Source of the DNA: Halomonas cerina
GTDB taxonomy: Bacteria; Pseudomonadota; Gammaproteobacteria; Pseudomonadales; Halomonadaceae
Direction of reading: 5' to 3'
DNA length: 64,000 bases
Assembly: GCF_014192215.1 (NCBI RefSeq)
Contig: NZ_JACHXP010000009.1
Location: forward strand, 1-64,000
The notes under the pieces: model-generated
What the model was told of the DNA's origin: nothing
Database searches by the model: none
What the model saw: the letters and a program-made list of their open reading frames with translations, nothing else
In this document: positions 24,547-34,297 of the stretch, piece by piece
How positions within the stretch are numbered: the first letter of the stretch is position 1
Layout of the letters: every line of letters begins with the position of its first letter
Made by a program: the position numbers and the translations under genes

Positions 24547-24570
24547 TGGTTATGGAGTCACTCCTGATCC

Positions 24571-25128
24571 TCAGAAGTTGAGCCCCATACCGAAGGTATA
24601 GGCCCAGGCACCATCGTCGAAGTTGTCTTCGGCGCTATCACTGCTATCGAACAGGAACTGGTACTCGGCCCTGGCCTGAATAAAGGTGGTGGCCAGCAGA
24701 TAGTACTTGAGGCCGGTTTCCAAGCCGGCGATACCGGTGTCATTCACGCCGTCACCGTAAATACCGCCGATCGAGGCCCCCACAAAGGGACGGGCCGCGC
24801 CCTGGCCGAAGTGGTAATCGACAAAGCCGCGAGTGCTACCGTTCCAGAAGTCGTCCGACAGATCCTCGCCTTCCACGTCGGCGAAGTTGATGCTCTGGCG
24901 AATACCGGCCAAGGTGCGGTCGGACAGGTACCAACCGTAGTCGCCGGAAATACCAAAGCTGCTGCTGTCGAAGTCCTTGTCGCTGCTACCGGTACCGGAA
25001 AGGGCGAACTCCTGATCGCCTTCTTTGGGACCTATCGTGCTTTGCCCCCCTTGTGCCATGGCATAGGAGGAAGACAGAAGTGATGCACCAATCAGCACGG
25101 CCAGCGAAGCATTTGTGAGCATCTTCAT
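24571..25128 (-). CDS. Small outer-membrane beta-barrel protein
   Basis: The 185-residue protein has a signal peptide (about residues 1-25, SSYAMAQ), alternating hydrophobic/polar strands with many aromatic residues, and a C-terminal ...TFGMGLNF ending in phenylalanine, which is the BAM recognition signal of outer-membrane barrels. It resembles OmpX/OmpW-sized eight-stranded barrels and is rich in Asp and Ser, as in halophile surface proteins. GAGGT precedes the ATG. It has its own terminator. The upstream 200 bases are more AT-rich than the neighbourhood. No specific role can be named. Confidence 0.8.
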   Translation of the reverse strand: MKMLTNASLAVLIGASLLSSSYAMAQGGQSTIGPKEGDQEFALSGTGSSDKDFDSSSFGISGDYGWYLSDRTLAGIRQSINFADVEGEDLSDDFWNGSTRGFVDYHFGQGAARPFVGASIGGIYGDGVNDTGIAGLETGLKYYLLATTFIQARAEYQFLFDSSDSAEDNFDDGAWAYTFGMGLNF

Positions 25129-25464
25129 GGTAATACCTCAGATTAAAATAACGCTTAATCAAGTACTTTCGTTTTCTATTGCTCCCCGGGGTTCAAGCTA
25201 CTGGTCATCCGAGCCACTGTGCCGAAAACGGTCATTGTTTTTTTCTGTCAATCCTTGTTACCGACAGTAACCAGAGAGCCTTTCGGACACTGACAAGTAT
25301 AGAAGACGGCACAGCATTGCGAGAAAGACATGACAATGCTGTGATAAGCGCTATCCCGTTTCCGGCGTAAGGGGAACGCCGTGCCGGCTGCTTCCTCCTC
25401 ATTACCCTGATCCTGGTGAGCCTCGTGCTGACGGGGATTCTGTGGCTATTCAATCGCTATACGC
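25129..25464. other. Intergenic region between OMP gene and nitroreductase-like gene
   Basis: It holds the AT-rich leader of the OMP gene (25129-25260) and, at its right end, a remnant of the DUF2905 gene (25401-25457). I see no credible intact gene. Confidence 0.6.
25401..25457 (+). pseudogene. 3'-end remnant of a DUF2905 gene
   Basis: Bases 25408-25456 match 24351-24399 of the intact DUF2905 gene at 46 of 49 positions and would encode ILVSLVLTGILWLFNR against ILVSLVLSGIVWLFNR. The stop codon is lost (CGC TAT instead of CGG TGA) and nothing upstream matches. This marks an old duplication or rearrangement with the OMP gene between the two copies. Confidence 0.75.
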
Positions 25465-26751
25465 TTAATTGGGATGCCAGCGTTCCATATGCTGGGCGTG
25501 GGTCTCAAGATAGGCGCCCTGGTGGAAGAAGGTGTCGTAGAAATCGAGATCCAGATGATGCGCCTGAAGATAGGGCATCAGGTAGATCGAGGGCACGGTG
25601 CCGGGAAACTTGCCGAAGGTATCGAAGACGTACTGTGCCTGTAGCGCAACACAGTCCCGGAAAGCCGCATCATGCCGCTGGGCGGCTCGGCGGACACGGG
25701 GGGTATCTTTCCACGGACCCGGCGTCTGTTCATTGAAAGGCCCGCCCGGGCCGAACTTGCGCTCGACCACCGCCTCGACCGCCGCTCGCATGTCGGGGTA
25801 ATGTGGCGGACAGCACGCCTCCATCACGCCCTCGCGCCCGGTCACGTTGGGCAGCGCCCAGCGGTCGTCCTCGTCGAAGCGAAAACCGAGACCGGGCACC
25901 TCGGGATCGCCACTCGCGCCTAGCATGGACAACGGGTTGATGCCATTGAACATCCAGCCGCCAAGCCCCATCGCCTGCAACATCAGCGTCCCGGCATAAC
26001 AGCTTGTCGAAAGCTCGGCGGTCAGCTCGGACAATGAGAGCTGCTCGACAAAGGTCAACGGCAGCGGATCATCCATATCGGCGAGGGCCGAGAACTGCTC
26101 GACGCCCGGGATGGTACGGCCGTTCACGTCATCCATCATCACCTGGCCATTCTGCAAGAGATAGCAGAGATTCAGGATGACATGCTGGGCCAGGTCGCCG
26201 ACGGGGATGACCAGGAGCGTGCCGGGCCGGTTCGCGACCCAGGTGTTGTGCGCCTCAATATGCGGCACCTCGCAGGGCAGGCCGAGGCGGCCGTCCTGCA
26301 ACTTGCGTATATTGGCCCGTAGCCCCTCGAGGAGGCCTTCCACATCAGACCGGCCGTCCGCGTCCCGCTCGACCGGGGGCGGTGTGTCGCGATTGTCGAG
26401 TACGTAGAGCCCCGCATCGTCGGTGAAGAAGGTCTTGGAGGTGTGAAAGCCGGCAGCCGAGGGAAAGGTGCGGCCGCTGGCCGAGCCGGCATAGTTCGAC
26501 AGGTGCGGGGCATAGATTTCCGCGCGATAGATCATGTTGTGCCAGCCGGTATTGCCGGCGCAGGCGGTGACCACCAGCAGCGTCTCCAACTCCGACAACG
26601 GCATCGGCGCATGCTTCGAGGTGTAGGCAAGCACCCCGTCGGGGATGTCCGCCCCACGGAAGAATCGGCGACTCCGTCGACCCGTGAGCGCCTCGACCAG
26701 CCCGAAGCGCATCATGTCCGAAAACCCCTCGGGAATATTTGTCTTGACCAT
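25465..26751 (-). CDS. Nitroreductase-like protein of unknown function
   Basis: The 428-residue protein shows weak nitroreductase-superfamily traits: GRRSRRFFRG near residue 25, LVVTACAGNTGWHN near 65, and YAGTLMLQAMGLGGWMFNG near 280, which resemble the FMN-binding blocks of that fold. It is about twice as long as ordinary nitroreductases and the C-terminal 130 residues are unlike them. No signal peptide or membrane segment is seen. GGAGG precedes ATG 26751; the open frame extends 28 codons further without support. It is divergent from a TonB-dependent receptor. I do not recognise a specific reaction. Confidence 0.7.
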   Translation of the reverse strand: MVKTNIPEGFSDMMRFGLVEALTGRRSRRFFRGADIPDGVLAYTSKHAPMPLSELETLLVVTACAGNTGWHNMIYRAEIYAPHLSNYAGSASGRTFPSAAGFHTSKTFFTDDAGLYVLDNRDTPPPVERDADGRSDVEGLLEGLRANIRKLQDGRLGLPCEVPHIEAHNTWVANRPGTLLVIPVGDLAQHVILNLCYLLQNGQVMMDDVNGRTIPGVEQFSALADMDDPLPLTFVEQLSLSELTAELSTSCYAGTLMLQAMGLGGWMFNGINPLSMLGASGDPEVPGLGFRFDEDDRWALPNVTGREGVMEACCPPHYPDMRAAVEAVVERKFGPGGPFNEQTPGPWKDTPRVRRAAQRHDAAFRDCVALQAQYVFDTFGKFPGTVPSIYLMPYLQAHHLDLDFYDTFFHQGAYLETHAQHMERWHPN

Positions 26752-26978
26752 CTTCTGCCTCCGATCATTCGCGGCTGAGGGTGAGTCTGCATGATTCAGC
26801 CTAGAAGCGGTCGAAATGTGGCACCAGAGGCACATGAGTCGAGAAGAGGTCGTTTATGCCATGGCGTTCCTTCTCGGCGACTTGATGGGCAAGATCAAAC
26901 GGCAACGCGGGCGAGGAGGTTCACCATCAACGCTACCCTAGGGTGAAGGATCTCGAACCGACACAAGGAGCGTGTGCC

Positions 26979-29048
26979 ATGCGCTATCGCTTGACGCCTC
27001 TGTGGCTGGCAGGACTAGTGGTCGTGCCCATCGCCTGGGCTCAGCCCGAGCCCACGGGAGACGACGCCGCACCCGAGGCTTTGCCCACCATCACCATCAG
27101 CGTGCCGCGCCTGGCACGCAGCCTCGTTGAGACCCCAGCGGCGGTCTCGGTAGTGACCCGCGAGGAAATCCGGCGGGGCCAGCAGGGGGTCCGGCTGGAC
27201 GAGGCGCTGGTGCGAGTCCCCGGGGTCTTCCTGCAGAATCGCGACAATTTCGCCCAGGGCCAGCGCATCTCCAGCCGGGGCTTCGGTGCGCGGGGCACCT
27301 TCGGCATCCGCGGGCTGCATATCCGCGTCGACGGCATCCCCTACACCCTTCCCGACGGCCAGGCGCAGATCGATGCCGTGGATCTGGACAGCGCCGAGCG
27401 CATCGAGGTGATCCGCGGCCCCGCCTCGGTGCTCTACGGCAATGCCGCCGGCGGGGTGATCGACATCACCACCGGCGACGGTAGCGAGCTGCGCCATTCC
27501 CCGGTGATCCGGCTTCAGGGCGGTAGCGATGACTTCACCAAGCTCTCCCTGCGCCAGGGCGGTGAGCGCGGCGACTGGGTGCACAGCGTCAGCGTCTCGG
27601 CGCTGGATTTCGACGGCTATCGCCAGCAGAGTGCGGTGGAGAAGCGCCTGCTCAACGCCCGGGTCGGCTACCGGCTGGATGACGATCGCACCCTCTCGGC
27701 GCTGGTCAACCTGCTCGACATGCCCACCGCCGAGGACCCCAGCGCCCTCACCCGGGAGGAGGCCGCCGAGGACCCGCGCCAGGCCCGCGACGTGGCCATC
27801 GCGCTGGATTCGGGCCAGACGGTGACGCAGCAGTTGGTCGGGCTGCACTACGCGGACCGCGCTTTCGCGAGTGGCGAGCTCGAGCTTCGCGGCTTCGTCA
27901 GCCGCCGGGACTTCGAGCAGCAACTGCCCTTCCCCGGCAGCAGCCTGATCGACTACGCGCGCCTCTACTATGGCGGCGGGGCCGACTACACCGGGGCCGG
28001 CACTCTGGTCGACAAACCTCTGCGCTACGTCGCCGGCATCGACCTGGCGCGCCAGGAGGACGATCGTGGCCGTCGGGCCGTGGATGGCCAAGGCGCAGTG
28101 ATCGGCAGGACCGCCGACGAGCAGCAGAACGCCACCGCGGCGGGGGTCTTCGTGCAGGGCGAGCTGGGCCTTACCGAACGGCTCGAGCTGAGCGCCGGGC
28201 TGCGCCATGACCGGGTGCGCATGACCATCGACGACCGCTTCCTTGCGGATGGCCGTGATGACAGCGGGGAGCGCACCTTCCGGGAGTGGACCGGCAGTCT
28301 GGGCCTGAGCTATCGCTATCAGCCCGACCACCAAGTCTATGCCACCCTCGGCAACGCCTTCGAGACGCCGACCTTCACCGAGTTCGCCCGGCCGGACGGA
28401 GGCGGCGGTTTCAACCCGGCGGTCGAGCCCCAGCAGGCCCTGAACCGTGAGGTGGGGTTGCGCGGCGTCTTCGGCAACGGCCTGCGCTACGAACTGGTGG
28501 CCTTCTCGGTGGACGTCGACGACGAGTTGATCGGTTTCGAGGCCACCGACGGGCGCACCTTCTTCGAGAACGCCGGCCGCACCTCGCGGGACGGCATTGA
28601 GCTGGGCCTGGACTGGAGCCCGTCGCTCGCCTGGCGCGGGACGAGTGCCTTGACGCTCGCCGACTACCGCTTCGAGCGTTTCGAGGACGACGGCCAGGAC
28701 ATCGCCGGCAACCGCCTGCCGGGACAACCCCGCCAGGTGTGGCACAACGCCCTGACCTGGTACGGCGACGGCCAGCGCTTCGCCACCCTGGAGGCCCAGT
28801 ACACCGGCGACTACTACGCCGAGAACGCCAACGAAGTAGCGGTGGACGACTATTGGTTGATCAACCTGCGCGGCGGCGATGCCTGGCGGCTAGGCGGCGG
28901 CGACACGCGCCTGGCCTGGAACCTAGGCATCCGCAACCTGCTCGACACGGCCTACTTCGAGAACGTGCGCATCAACGCCTTCGGCGGGCGCTTCTTCGAG
29001 CCCGCCGCCGGGCGCACCTTCTACGCCGGCGTGGAGCTCGGTTTCTAG
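26979..29048 (+). CDS. TonB-dependent outer-membrane receptor (YncD/PqqU-like)
   Basis: This 689-residue receptor has a signal peptide (about 1-22), a plug domain (about 45-160, [44 protein letters not shown]) and a barrel ending in phenylalanine. By memory the plug and the [32 protein letters not shown] and [17 protein letters not shown] segments resemble E. coli YncD, now called PqqU, a receptor for the cofactor PQQ. Iron-chelate receptors are the alternative. CAAGGAG precedes ATG 26979. The stop overlaps the trpC stop in a shared CTAG, so there is no room for a terminator. Confidence 0.88.
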   Translation: MRYRLTPLWLAGLVVVPIAWAQPEPTGDDAAPEALPTITISVPRLARSLVETPAAVSVVTREEIRRGQQGVRLDEALVRVPGVFLQNRDNFAQGQRISSRGFGARGTFGIRGLHIRVDGIPYTLPDGQAQIDAVDLDSAERIEVIRGPASVLYGNAAGGVIDITTGDGSELRHSPVIRLQGGSDDFTKLSLRQGGERGDWVHSVSVSALDFDGYRQQSAVEKRLLNARVGYRLDDDRTLSALVNLLDMPTAEDPSALTREEAAEDPRQARDVAIALDSGQTVTQQLVGLHYADRAFASGELELRGFVSRRDFEQQLPFPGSSLIDYARLYYGGGADYTGAGTLVDKPLRYVAGIDLARQEDDRGRRAVDGQGAVIGRTADEQQNATAAGVFVQGELGLTERLELSAGLRHDRVRMTIDDRFLADGRDDSGERTFREWTGSLGLSYRYQPDHQVYATLGNAFETPTFTEFARPDGGGGFNPAVEPQQALNREVGLRGVFGNGLRYELVAFSVDVDDELIGFEATDGRTFFENAGRTSRDGIELGLDWSPSLAWRGTSALTLADYRFERFEDDGQDIAGNRLPGQPRQVWHNALTWYGDGQRFATLEAQYTGDYYAENANEVAVDDYWLINLRGGDAWRLGGGDTRLAWNLGIRNLLDTAYFENVRINAFGGRFFEPAAGRTFYAGVELGF

Positions 29049-29845
29049 AAGAACAGCCGGCGCAGCGCCTCGCCGGGCTCGTCCTCGCGCATGAAGGCCT
29101 CGCCGACCAGGAAGCCGTGGACATCGTGCTCGCGCATGCGCAGCACGTCGTCGCGGGTGTGGATACCCGACTCGGTGACCACGGTGACGCCAGCCGGGAT
29201 CCGCGGCAGCAGCTCCAGGGTGGTCTCGAGGCGGGTGTCGAAGGTGTGCAGGTCGCGATTGTTGATGCCCACCAGGGCGAGGTCGAGCCTGAGCGCCCGC
29301 TCCAGCTCGTGGACGTCATGGACCTCCACCAGCACGTCCATGCCCAGCTCCACCGCCTGCTGGTACAGGTCGGCCAGGCGAGCGTCGTCCAGGGCGGCGA
29401 CGATCAGCAGGATGCAGTCGGCACCGATGGCCCGGGCTTCGCTGACCTGGTAGTCGTGCGCGATGAAGTCCTTGCGGATCACCGGCAGCAGACAGGCCTC
29501 CCGGGCCTCGATCAGGTAGTCCTCGTGGCCCTGGAAAAAGTCGGCATCGGTCAGCACCGACAGGCAGGCGGCGCCTCCCGCGGCGTAGCTGGCGGCGATC
29601 TCGGCGGGGCGGAAGTCCTCGCGGATCACGCCCTTCGAGGGCGAGGCCTTCTTGACCTCGGCGATCACCGCCGGGTCCCCCTCGTCGATGCACGCGTCCA
29701 GGGCCGCGATGAAGCCACGCGGGGCACTCTGCCGGCGGGCCAGGTCGAGCAGTTCGGCCTCTGACACCGCCTGGCGACGCTCGGTGACCTCGGCGTCCTT
29801 GCGCGCCAGGATGCGGGTCAGGATGGTGGGAGTGGCCTCGGTCAT
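29045..29845 (-). CDS. trpC: Indole-3-glycerol phosphate synthase
   Basis: A 266-residue TIM-barrel enzyme that closes CdRP to indole-3-glycerol phosphate in tryptophan synthesis. Catalytic blocks are clear: [11 protein letters not shown] (Lys), [13 protein letters not shown] and TESGI. It is the single-function form, without the fused PRAI domain of E. coli TrpC. GAGGAG precedes ATG 29845; the longer frame upstream overlaps trpD. It is the last gene of trpEGDC, 28 bases after trpD. Its TAG stop overlaps the TAG of the convergent receptor gene. Confidence 0.97.
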   Translation of the reverse strand: MTEATPTILTRILARKDAEVTERRQAVSEAELLDLARRQSAPRGFIAALDACIDEGDPAVIAEVKKASPSKGVIREDFRPAEIAASYAAGGAACLSVLTDADFFQGHEDYLIEAREACLLPVIRKDFIAHDYQVSEARAIGADCILLIVAALDDARLADLYQQAVELGMDVLVEVHDVHELERALRLDLALVGINNRDLHTFDTRLETTLELLPRIPAGVTVVTESGIHTRDDVLRMREHDVHGFLVGEAFMREDEPGEALRRLFF

Positions 29846-29873
29846 GGCGCTCTCCTCGATAGCGACGGCGGGT

Positions 29874-30896
29874 TCATTGGGCGAATACCCGGGTAAAGTT
29901 GGCGAGTTCCCTGAGCTTCTCCAGGGCCAGCTTGGCATCCTGGGCATCTTGGGCCATGGTCACCCCTTCGGCGAGGTTGTCGGCGACCCCGGAGGCGTAG
30001 AGCGCCGCGCCGGCATTGAGCGCCACGATATCGGCTGCCGGTCCCTCGCCCACCAGCGCCTTCTCCACCAGCCGCAGGCTGTCCTCGGCGGTCTTGACGC
30101 GCAGCGGGTCCAGCGAATGGCGCTCGATGCCGAAGTCCTCGGGGGCGATGCTGTACTCGCGGATCTCGCCCTCTCGGAGCTCGGCGACCTGGGTCGGCCG
30201 AGCCAGGGAGATCTCGTCCAGGCCGTCCTGGGCATGCACCACCAGCACATGCTCACTGCCCAGGCGTCGAAGCACCTCGGCCATCAGTGGCACCAGTTCG
30301 GGGGCATAGACCCCCAGCACCTGGTTGGGGGCACCGGCCGGGTTGGTCAGTGGCCCGAGGATGTTGAACAGGGTGCGCACCCCCATCTCGCGACGCGCCA
30401 CGATGGCATGGCGCATCGCCGGGTGATGATTGGGGGCGAACATGAAGCCCACGCCGACCTGCTCGATGCAGCGCGCGACCTGGTCGGCCTCCAGGTCCAG
30501 GTCGATGCCGGCGACGGAAAACAGATCGGCACTGCCCGAGGACGAGGAGACCCCGCGATTGCCGTGCTTGGCCACGTGGCCGCCGGCGGCGGCGACCACG
30601 AAGCTCGCCGCGGTGGAGACGTTGAACAGGTTGGCGCCGTCACCGCCCGTGCCGACGATGTCCACCAGGTTCTCGGCATGGACCCGGACCGGCTTCATCA
30701 GCTCGCGCATCACCTGGGCGGCGGCACTGATCTCCTCGGCACTCTCGCCCTTGATCGCCATGCCCATCAGGAAGGCGGCGACCTGGGCATCGCTGGCCTC
30801 ACCCGTCATGATCCGCTGCATGATGGCGTGGGTCTCGTCAAAGGTCAGGTCCTCGCGGCGCATCAGGGCGCCGAGGGCGTCTCGCATCTGCATCAT
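29874..30896 (-). CDS. trpD: Anthranilate phosphoribosyltransferase
   Basis: The 340-residue protein transfers phosphoribose from PRPP to anthranilate. The PRPP-binding GTGGDG loop (about residue 79), the [15 protein letters not shown] segment and [13 protein letters not shown] are characteristic. It is the separate form, not fused to TrpG. Two tandem ATGs (30896 and 30893) follow GAGGAG, and either may start. It is 12 bases after trpG. Confidence 0.97.
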   Translation of the reverse strand: MMQMRDALGALMRREDLTFDETHAIMQRIMTGEASDAQVAAFLMGMAIKGESAEEISAAAQVMRELMKPVRVHAENLVDIVGTGGDGANLFNVSTAASFVVAAAGGHVAKHGNRGVSSSSGSADLFSVAGIDLDLEADQVARCIEQVGVGFMFAPNHHPAMRHAIVARREMGVRTLFNILGPLTNPAGAPNQVLGVYAPELVPLMAEVLRRLGSEHVLVVHAQDGLDEISLARPTQVAELREGEIREYSIAPEDFGIERHSLDPLRVKTAEDSLRLVEKALVGEGPAADIVALNAGAALYASGVADNLAEGVTMAQDAQDAKLALEKLRELANFTRVFAQ

Positions 30897-30908
30897 GTTC
30901 TCCTCGAA

Positions 30909-31517
30909 TCAGGCACGGCCCAGCGGCGCTTGAGGGCGACGTTCTAGAAAGTTGGCCAGCAGCGCATGGCCCTGGCGGGTGAGGATCGACTCGGGGTGGA
31001 ACTGCACCCCCTCGATATCCAGCTCACGGTGGCGAAGGCCCATGATCACGCCCGGGGTGACGTCATCGTCATCGCACCAGGCGGAGACTTCCAGGCAGTC
31101 CGGCAGGCCCTCGCGCGCCACCACCAGCGAATGATAGCGAGTCACCTCGAGGGGATCCTCGAGCCCCGCGAACACCCCCTGCCCGGTGTGGCGGATGCGC
31201 GAAGTCTTGCCATGCATCACCTGGGGCGCGCGCACCACCTGACCGCCGTAGACCTGGCCGATGGCCTGGTGCCCCAGACAGATCCCCAGGATCGGCAGGC
31301 GGCCGGCGAAGTAGCGAATGGCCGCCATGGAGAGCCCCGCCTCGTTGGGGGTGCAAGGGCCCGGGGAGATCACCAGGTGGCTGGGCGAGAGCGCCTCGAT
31401 CGCCTCCAGGGTGATGGCATCGTTGCGGTAGGTGGCCACCTCGGCGCCCAGCTCCCCCAGATACTGCACGACGTTGTAGGTGAAGCTGTCGTAATTGTCG
31501 ATCATCAGCACGGACAT
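30909..31517 (-). CDS. trpG: Anthranilate synthase glutaminase component TrpG
   Basis: A 202-residue class I glutamine amidotransferase that feeds ammonia to TrpE and possibly to PabB. The nucleophile elbow [10 protein letters not shown] (Cys near 79) and the FHPES His-Glu pair near 171 are present. [15 protein letters not shown] is the normal N-terminus, so ATG 31517 is preferred over a 44-codon upstream extension; GGAGAG lies before it. It follows trpE by 50 bases. Confidence 0.96.
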   Translation of the reverse strand: MSVLMIDNYDSFTYNVVQYLGELGAEVATYRNDAITLEAIEALSPSHLVISPGPCTPNEAGLSMAAIRYFAGRLPILGICLGHQAIGQVYGGQVVRAPQVMHGKTSRIRHTGQGVFAGLEDPLEVTRYHSLVVAREGLPDCLEVSAWCDDDDVTPGVIMGLRHRELDIEGVQFHPESILTRQGHALLANFLERRPQAPLGRA

Positions 31518-31567
31518 GGCTCGCTCTCCGGCAGGGCCCGACACGGCGCGGGCCGGCAGTTCAGGGG

Positions 31568-33058
31568 TCATTCGAGGTTGTCCAGGCCATGCTCGGCCAT
31601 GGCCACGGCGCGGAAGATGGCGCGGCCCTTGTTCAGGGTCTCCTGCCATTCGAGCTCGGGGTCGGAGTCGGCGACGATGCCGGCCCCGGCCTGCACGTGG
31701 AGCTCACCGTCCTTGATCACCGCGGTGCGGATGGCGATGGCCGTGTCCATGTTGCCGTGCCAGGAAAGGTAGCCCAGGGCGCCGGAGTAGACGCCACGCT
31801 TGACCGGCTCCACCTCGTCGATGATCTCGAGTGCCCGGATCTTCGGCGCCCCGGACACGGTACCGGCCGGGAAGGTGGCGCGCAGCACGTCCATGGCCGA
31901 GAGCCCAGGCTGTAGGCGCCCGGTGACGTTGGACACGATGTGCATGACGTGGGAGTAGCGCTCCACCACCATCTTGTCGGTGACCCTGACCGAGCCGGTC
32001 TCGCTGATGCGCCCCACGTCGTTGCGCCCCAGGTCGATCAGCATCAGGTGTTCGGCGAGTTCCTTGGGATCGGCCAGCAGGTCCGCTTCCAGCTCCAGGT
32101 CCTCCGCCTCGCTGTGGCCCCGCTTGCGGGTGCCGGCGATGGGCCGTACCGTGACTTCGCCGTCCTCCAGGCGGGTGAGGATCTCCGGCGAGGAACCCAC
32201 CACCTGATGATCACCCAGGTCGAAGTAGAACATGTAGGGCGAAGGATTGAGGCTGCGCAGGGCACGATAGAGGTCGAGCGGCGGCGCCTGGTAGGGGATC
32301 GACATGCGCTGGGAAGGCACGCACTGCATGACATCCCCGGCCAGCACGTACTCCTTGATCTGCTCCACCGCGGCCTTGAAGCCCGCCTCGGTGAACCCCG
32401 AGGAGAAGTGCCCCTCCTCCACCGCGGCCCGGCCGGTGCCGGGGCTCGCGGTGTCCAGGGCGGTGCGGCGCAGGCGCGTCTCCAGACTCGCCAGGCGTGC
32501 CACGGCGCGTTCATACGCCTCGGGCTCGGCGGGATCGGCATGGGTCCACAGCGTCAACCGGCCGGAGAGGTTGTCGAACACCACCAGTTCGTTGCAGACC
32601 ATCAGCAGGATATCCGGCACGCCGATGGGATCGGGCTTCACGACGCCCTGCAGGCGCGGCTCGATGTAGCGGATCGTCTCGTAGCCGAAGTAGCCCACCA
32701 GGCCCCCGTCGAAGCGTGGCTGTTCGTCCAGGCGCGGCACCCGGAAGCGCGCCTGGAACCGTTCGATCCAGGCCAGCGGATCCTCGACTTCGACGGCCCC
32801 CTGCGCCTCGCCATCGACGACATGGGTAATGGTGAAGCCCCGCACCTCGATGCGCTCGTGGCACGGCAGGCCGATGATCGAGTAGCGCCCCCACTTCTCG
32901 CCCCCCTGCACGGACTCGAGCAGGAAGGTCCAGGGCTCGTCGGCCAGCTTCAGGTAGGTGGACAAGGGCGTGTCGAGATCGGCCAGTACCTCGCGGGTGA
33001 CCGGGATGCGGTTATAGCCGGCATCAACCAGCTCGCGGAAACGTTCGGGGGTCATCAT
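31568..33058 (-). CDS. trpE: Anthranilate synthase component I TrpE
   Basis: At 496 residues this is full-length TrpE, which makes anthranilate from chorismate. Visible motifs: the LLES box near residue 46 that forms part of the tryptophan feedback site, [19 protein letters not shown] (the Ala/Thr where PabB has Lys), VSGAPK and [12 protein letters not shown]. Two tandem ATGs lie at 33058 and 33055. It heads trpEGDC. A 275-base leader separates it from gph and contains a candidate Trp leader peptide and pairing segments, suggesting attenuation in addition to feedback inhibition. Confidence 0.97.
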   Translation of the reverse strand: MMTPERFRELVDAGYNRIPVTREVLADLDTPLSTYLKLADEPWTFLLESVQGGEKWGRYSIIGLPCHERIEVRGFTITHVVDGEAQGAVEVEDPLAWIERFQARFRVPRLDEQPRFDGGLVGYFGYETIRYIEPRLQGVVKPDPIGVPDILLMVCNELVVFDNLSGRLTLWTHADPAEPEAYERAVARLASLETRLRRTALDTASPGTGRAAVEEGHFSSGFTEAGFKAAVEQIKEYVLAGDVMQCVPSQRMSIPYQAPPLDLYRALRSLNPSPYMFYFDLGDHQVVGSSPEILTRLEDGEVTVRPIAGTRKRGHSEAEDLELEADLLADPKELAEHLMLIDLGRNDVGRISETGSVRVTDKMVVERYSHVMHIVSNVTGRLQPGLSAMDVLRATFPAGTVSGAPKIRALEIIDEVEPVKRGVYSGALGYLSWHGNMDTAIAIRTAVIKDGELHVQAGAGIVADSDPELEWQETLNKGRAIFRAVAMAEHGLDNLE

Positions 33059-33100
33059 GACCGTGTCCTCGCTCGGAGATGCAACGATGGGGAGGCGTGC

Positions 33101-33116
33101 GGCGGCACCTGCCGCC
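33101..33116 (-). promoter_or_regulatory. Hairpin in the trpE leader after the candidate leader peptide
   Basis: GGCGGCA pairs perfectly with TGCCGCC with a two-base turn. It lies 15 bases beyond the leader peptide stop and could compete with the CCGCCG/CGGCGG hairpin (33144-33166) upstream, since the same GGCGG/CCGCC segments can swap partners. No T tract follows, so classical intrinsic termination is not shown. Confidence 0.4.
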
Positions 33117-33130
33117 TCAGGGCGCGAGCA

Positions 33131-33241
33131 TCACCATCGCCAGCCGCCGGTCACGGCGTGCGGCGGAAACGGGGCGACGACGGCCGGACCAGGGCCGGCG
33201 TCGAAGGGCAGGAAGGCATCCAGCGTCATGCGGCTGTCCAT
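33131..33241 (-). CDS. Candidate trp operon leader peptide
   Basis: A 36-codon frame in the trpE leader ends Thr-Gly-Gly-Trp-Arg-Trp-stop, with both Trp codons in the last three sense codons (33134-33136 and 33140-33142). That is how ribosome-stalling trp leaders usually look. An internal in-frame ATG at 33229 would give 32 residues. Ribosome-binding sites for both starts are weak, and the frame also contains many GC-biased codons, so chance cannot be excluded. Confidence 0.5.
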   Translation of the reverse strand: MDSRMTLDAFLPFDAGPGPAVVAPFPPHAVTGGWRW

Positions 33242-33333
33242 CGAGATGAGTCCAACGAGACGAAGCGGTCAAGCGACGCGCTATAGCGAAAAATTATCGA
33301 TTCTATTTTGCTTATAGCCTATATCGAATCACA

Positions 33334-33999
33334 CTAAACGAGATCGGCCAGCGATTCAACTATCCCGTCGGGCCGGCTGTCGGCCACCGGCTCGCCATGG
33401 TTATAGCCATAGGGCAGCGCCAGGGTGCGAAAGCCGGCCGCCTTGCCCGCCGCAATATCATGGCGCGAATCCCCGACCATCAGGCTCGCCGCGGGCGCCA
33501 CCTCGAAGTGAGCCGCCGCATGCCGCAGCGGGGCAGGATCGGGCTTCTTGCGGGCCAGGCTGTCGCCCCCCAGGCACAGGCCAAAATATGCCTCGAGGCC
33601 GACCCCGGCCAGGATCGGGGCGATGAAGGCGCTCGGCTTGTTGGTCACCAGCGCCAAGGGGAGGCCCCGGCCGTGCAACGCCGCCAGGCCCTCCCGGACC
33701 CCCGGATAGAGCCGGGTGCGGGCGCTCGGCGCGCGGCCGTAGTGGGCGAGGAAGCCGTCATGGGCCCGCGCGAGCAGGGCCTCGTCGGGGGCGACGCCCC
33801 GCGCATCGGCCAAGGCGCGTTCCATCAGCTTGAGCGATCCGTTGCCCACCCAGTCACGCACCCTCGCCGCGCCCGGCGGCGGCAGGCCGAGGTCGGCCAG
33901 GGTGGCGTCCACCGCCGCGGCCAGGTCGGGGACGGAGTCGACGAGGGTGCCGTCGAGATCGAAGACCACCAGGCGGATGCCGAACAACAGCGGGTGCAT
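33334..33999 (-). CDS. gph: Phosphoglycolate phosphatase
   Basis: A 221-residue HAD hydrolase with the nucleophile motif VFDLDGTLVDS (about residues 12-22), VTNKP near 117 and the motif IV region VGDSRHDIAAGKAAG. It removes 2-phosphoglycolate formed by DNA repair or oxygenation side reactions. AAGGAA precedes ATG 33999. Its position upstream of trpE in the same direction repeats the rpe-gph-trpE order known from pseudomonads, although here rpe is separated by ndh and another gene. Confidence 0.93.
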   Translation of the reverse strand: MHPLLFGIRLVVFDLDGTLVDSVPDLAAAVDATLADLGLPPPGAARVRDWVGNGSLKLMERALADARGVAPDEALLARAHDGFLAHYGRAPSARTRLYPGVREGLAALHGRGLPLALVTNKPSAFIAPILAGVGLEAYFGLCLGGDSLARKKPDPAPLRHAAAHFEVAPAASLMVGDSRHDIAAGKAAGFRTLALPYGYNHGEPVADSRPDGIVESLADLV

Positions 34000-34297
34000 G
34001 ACACATTCCTTGAACGAAACAGGCTCGGAAAAGAGGTGGCGCGGCGAGCACTGACCACGACATGCATGTAATATTACTAAAAAATCTTGCGAATAGGCGG
34101 CTAGAGGCATAGGCATCGCCGCGCAAGAAGCATATCCTAGAGAACAGACGTCGCCATCACCAGGTCGTGAGCCCTCATGCCCGTCGTCGCTGTGGGCGCC
34201 TCGCCCCGAGGCCAACCACGCGCATCGAGCCGCCCACCCTGACCCAGGCGATCCGTGTCACGGATGTCCCCTTTCCACCTTCTGTCAGGAGTCTCGC

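Noticed and set aside
25179..25370. 63-codon plus-strand frame upstream of the OMP gene
   Set aside because: No ribosome-binding site, no recognisable protein, and it overlaps the OMP promoter region.
27015..28745. 576-codon minus-strand frame opposite the TonB receptor
   Set aside because: It is a GC-driven shadow of a clear receptor gene, lacking a ribosome-binding site or recognisable domain.
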